Origin: an uncultured Oscillospiraceae bacterium
GTDB lineage: Bacteria > Bacillota > Clostridia > Oscillospirales > Oscillospiraceae
Reading direction: 5' to 3'
DNA length: 64,000 nucleotides
NCBI GenBank assembly: GCA_934646185.1
Contig: CAKUEH010000001.1
Span: 124,001 to 188,000 of the forward strand
The notes under the pieces are model-generated. The model was not told the DNA's origin and did not search any database. It saw only the letters and a list, made by a program, of their open reading frames with translations. Made by a program: the position numbers and the translations under genes. This document shows, piece after piece, positions 62,500-64,000 of this stretch (its first letter is position 1; each line of letters starts with the position of its first letter).

Positions 62500-63581
62500 T
62501 AAACGTCCAGCGAGAATTCCGCCGAGGCGTGACCGAGGATCTCCGCGACTGTTTTTGGGTCAATGCCGCTCTGGATTGCTAACGTTGAGAACGTGTGTCT
62601 GAGATCGTGGAACCGGACGTGCTCCTCGATTCCTGCCTTTTCCAGCACCTTCTTATGAATCCGCCCGACGCAGTCCGGACCGTACATCCCGCCGGTCTTG
62701 GGTGACGGGAACATATATGGGCTGAATGGGTGATTCTTTCGGTCTTCGACCAGCAGCCGGATTGCCTCGTCGCTGAGATAGATTTCACGAACCGAATTTT
62801 CCGTTTTCGGTTCTGTCACGACCAGTTCTCCCTTGCCGCGCGACACGGATTTGGACACGGTCAGCGTTTTCGTCTGCAAGTTCAGGTCGCTCCACAGCAG
62901 TGCCACCAGCTCGCCGCGCCGAAGTCCGGTACTCAGTTCCAGATAGAACATCGACAGGACGCCCCATTCTTCCGCTGCTTTCAGGTAGTCGCGGATTTTC
63001 TCCGGCGGGATGATCTGCATTTTCTTCTTCTCTTTTTTGGGCAGGCGGCAGCCGTTTGCCGGATTGTAGGGAATCAGCCGCTCCGTCACTGCCTGCTCCA
63101 GGCACTGCCGCAGCATCGTGTGTAAGCCGTGGATGGTCTTGTTGCTGAGACTCAGATCGTCCATGTTTTCGTACCGCTGCACTCTGCCGTGCGCTTTCGT
63201 TTCATTGTAGAATTTCTGGATCTGCAGCGTTGTGAGCGCCGTCAGCTTGATGTCCCCGATGCGCGTCACGACATGCTGGTCGATGTAGTTCTTGTAATAT
63301 GCCGCCGTGGATGCGCGGACGGATGGCTTGGCGTATTTCTCGTACCAGAGCTGTGCCCATTCCCCAACCGTGTAATCCCGACGCTTCGTCACATCGATCT
63401 TCTCAAGCTCCTCCATTGCTTTCTGGAGTTTCTCCTTGCATTCGCGCTGCGTCCTCGCGAGGACACTTTTCGCGATTGGTTTCCCCGTCTCCGGATCGAT
63501 ACCTGCCGTGTAACGCCCTTCCCAGCGTCCGTCCTTCCGCTTGCGGATATTGCCCTCGCCGTTTGCCCGTTTTTTCGCCAT
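62487..63581 (-). pseudogene. Tyrosine integrase copy 3, C-terminus lost
   Basis: Intact from MAKKRANGEGNIRKR to HASAEFSLDVY, then AAI and stop encoded by foreign DNA. The catalytic Tyr is just retained at the end of the match (DVY), but about 25 residues that normally follow are gone, so activity is doubtful. The upstream 35 bp match integrase 1; beyond that a MITE has inserted. Nearly identical in protein to copies 1 and 2. Confidence 0.88.
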
Positions 63582-63644
63582 CTGTGTTCCCCTTTCCGTT
63601 TTTGGTAACACAAACAACTACCACAGAAAAGTGAGAAAGTCTAA

Positions 63645-63804
63645 GGAAGCTCTGATTAAATCAGCGGCTGTGGACGGCGAGAGATTTTTCGTCAAGACAA
63701 GGTTTGAAAAGTGAAGGAATACTGTATGTATTTCTCGCTTTTCAAACCGCAGGATTGGCGGAAAAGATCCGTCGTCCGCGGTCGGTGATTTAATCAGAGC
63801 TTCC
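63645..63804. mobile_element. 160-bp MITE with 19-bp terminal inverted repeats
   Basis: Perfect terminal repeats GGAAGCTCTGATTAAATCA and its complement at 63645-63663 and 63786-63804. The inner sequence is also largely self-complementary (GGTTTGAAAAG.../...CTTTTCAAACC). Comparison with the empty site upstream of integrase 1 (around 31,365) shows it is an insertion. It has no coding capacity; the source transposase is unknown. Confidence 0.85.
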
Positions 63805-63865
63805 CTGGCAATTTTTTGAAAAATTCGGACATTTTTCAGACTCCGGCATCACGGTTAAAACGCTT

Positions 63866-63899
63866 ATTCTTTGTTTGCTGCGGCGCAGTTTTTGCGTCA
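63866..63899 (+). repeat. Island direct repeat, copy e
   Basis: TTCTTTGTTTGCTGCGGCGC then AGTTTTTGCG; closest to copy a, as both lie upstream of an integrase. Confidence 0.7.
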
Positions 63900-64000
63900 G
63901 TTAAAATAGCACAGTATAGTAAAATTCTGGCTGCTAAACCTACAGCAGCCAAAATTGATTATGTAGTAGATGAAGCATTCCGATTAGAACACACCCTGCT

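Noticed and set aside
63900..64000. Open frame at the right edge reading KIAQYSKILAAKPTAAKIDYVVDEAFRLEHTL
   Set aside because: Only about 33 codons are visible, with no start codon and no recognised family; it may be a real gene cut by the window, but cannot be supported.

Overview
The window looks like a Gram-positive, moderately high-GC Clostridia chromosome, most likely Oscillospiraceae/Ruminococcaceae. The grounds are Firmicutes-type gene sets (topA-trmFO-plsX-rnc, ktrAB, an EndoA-type toxin downstream of alr, TIGR03960/DUF2344, a SpoIVFB-like protease, a pyrK/pyrD class 1B system with pyrI), strong AGGAGG ribosome binding sites and sigma-A promoters. I assign no species.

Positions 1-29,980 are ordinary core chromosome. 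A minus-strand block ktrB-ktrA-trmH/spoU-dprA-topA-trmFO-plsX-rnc runs off the left edge behind one good promoter at 9.28 kb. Then come a secreted polysaccharide deacetylase, a GNAT enzyme, a BlaI/BlaR1-like pair, two 105-bp palindromic elements and the arginine operon argCJBD. Next is a minus-strand block vtt-GNAT-nnrD-lipoprotein-alr-endoA, a split DUF606-type transporter pair, and a block with a TIGR03960 radical SAM protein, its DUF2344 partner and a double-length ThyX. It ends with a small SpoIVFB-like protease pair and tRNA-Pro(CGG).

Positions 29,946-54,270 are an island inserted at the 3' half of tRNA-Pro. A tyrosine integrase lies beside the intact tRNA, and a 45-nt copy of the tRNA 3' half marks the far end. 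The mobilisation genes are dead (one in-frame stop in each), and several genes are fragments (HTH protein, GH65 phosphorylase, membrane protein, 2-keto-3-deoxygluconate kinase). Intact cargo is a Crp-type regulator with a DUF606-type transporter, a DUF4143 ATPase, an SLH surface protein with a divergent two-HTH regulator, and a complete cellobiose module: LacI, ABC importer, GH94 cellobiose phosphorylase and GH1 beta-glucosidase. Several modules are bounded by copies of a roughly 35-bp direct repeat.

Positions 54,271-64,000 hold two more copies of the same integrase, truncated at opposite ends, with the pyrimidine operon pyrC-pyrK-pyrD-pyrF-(HAD-pyrE)-pyrB-pyrI and a TPR-protein remnant between them. 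The pyr promoter starts about 27 bp past the broken integrase end. The PyrE gene is fused in frame to an N-terminal HAD phosphatase yet keeps its own ribosome binding site. A 160-bp hairpin MITE lies upstream of the third integrase. Either this region has been rebuilt by recombination among integrase copies, or the contig is misjoined there; sequence alone cannot separate the two.
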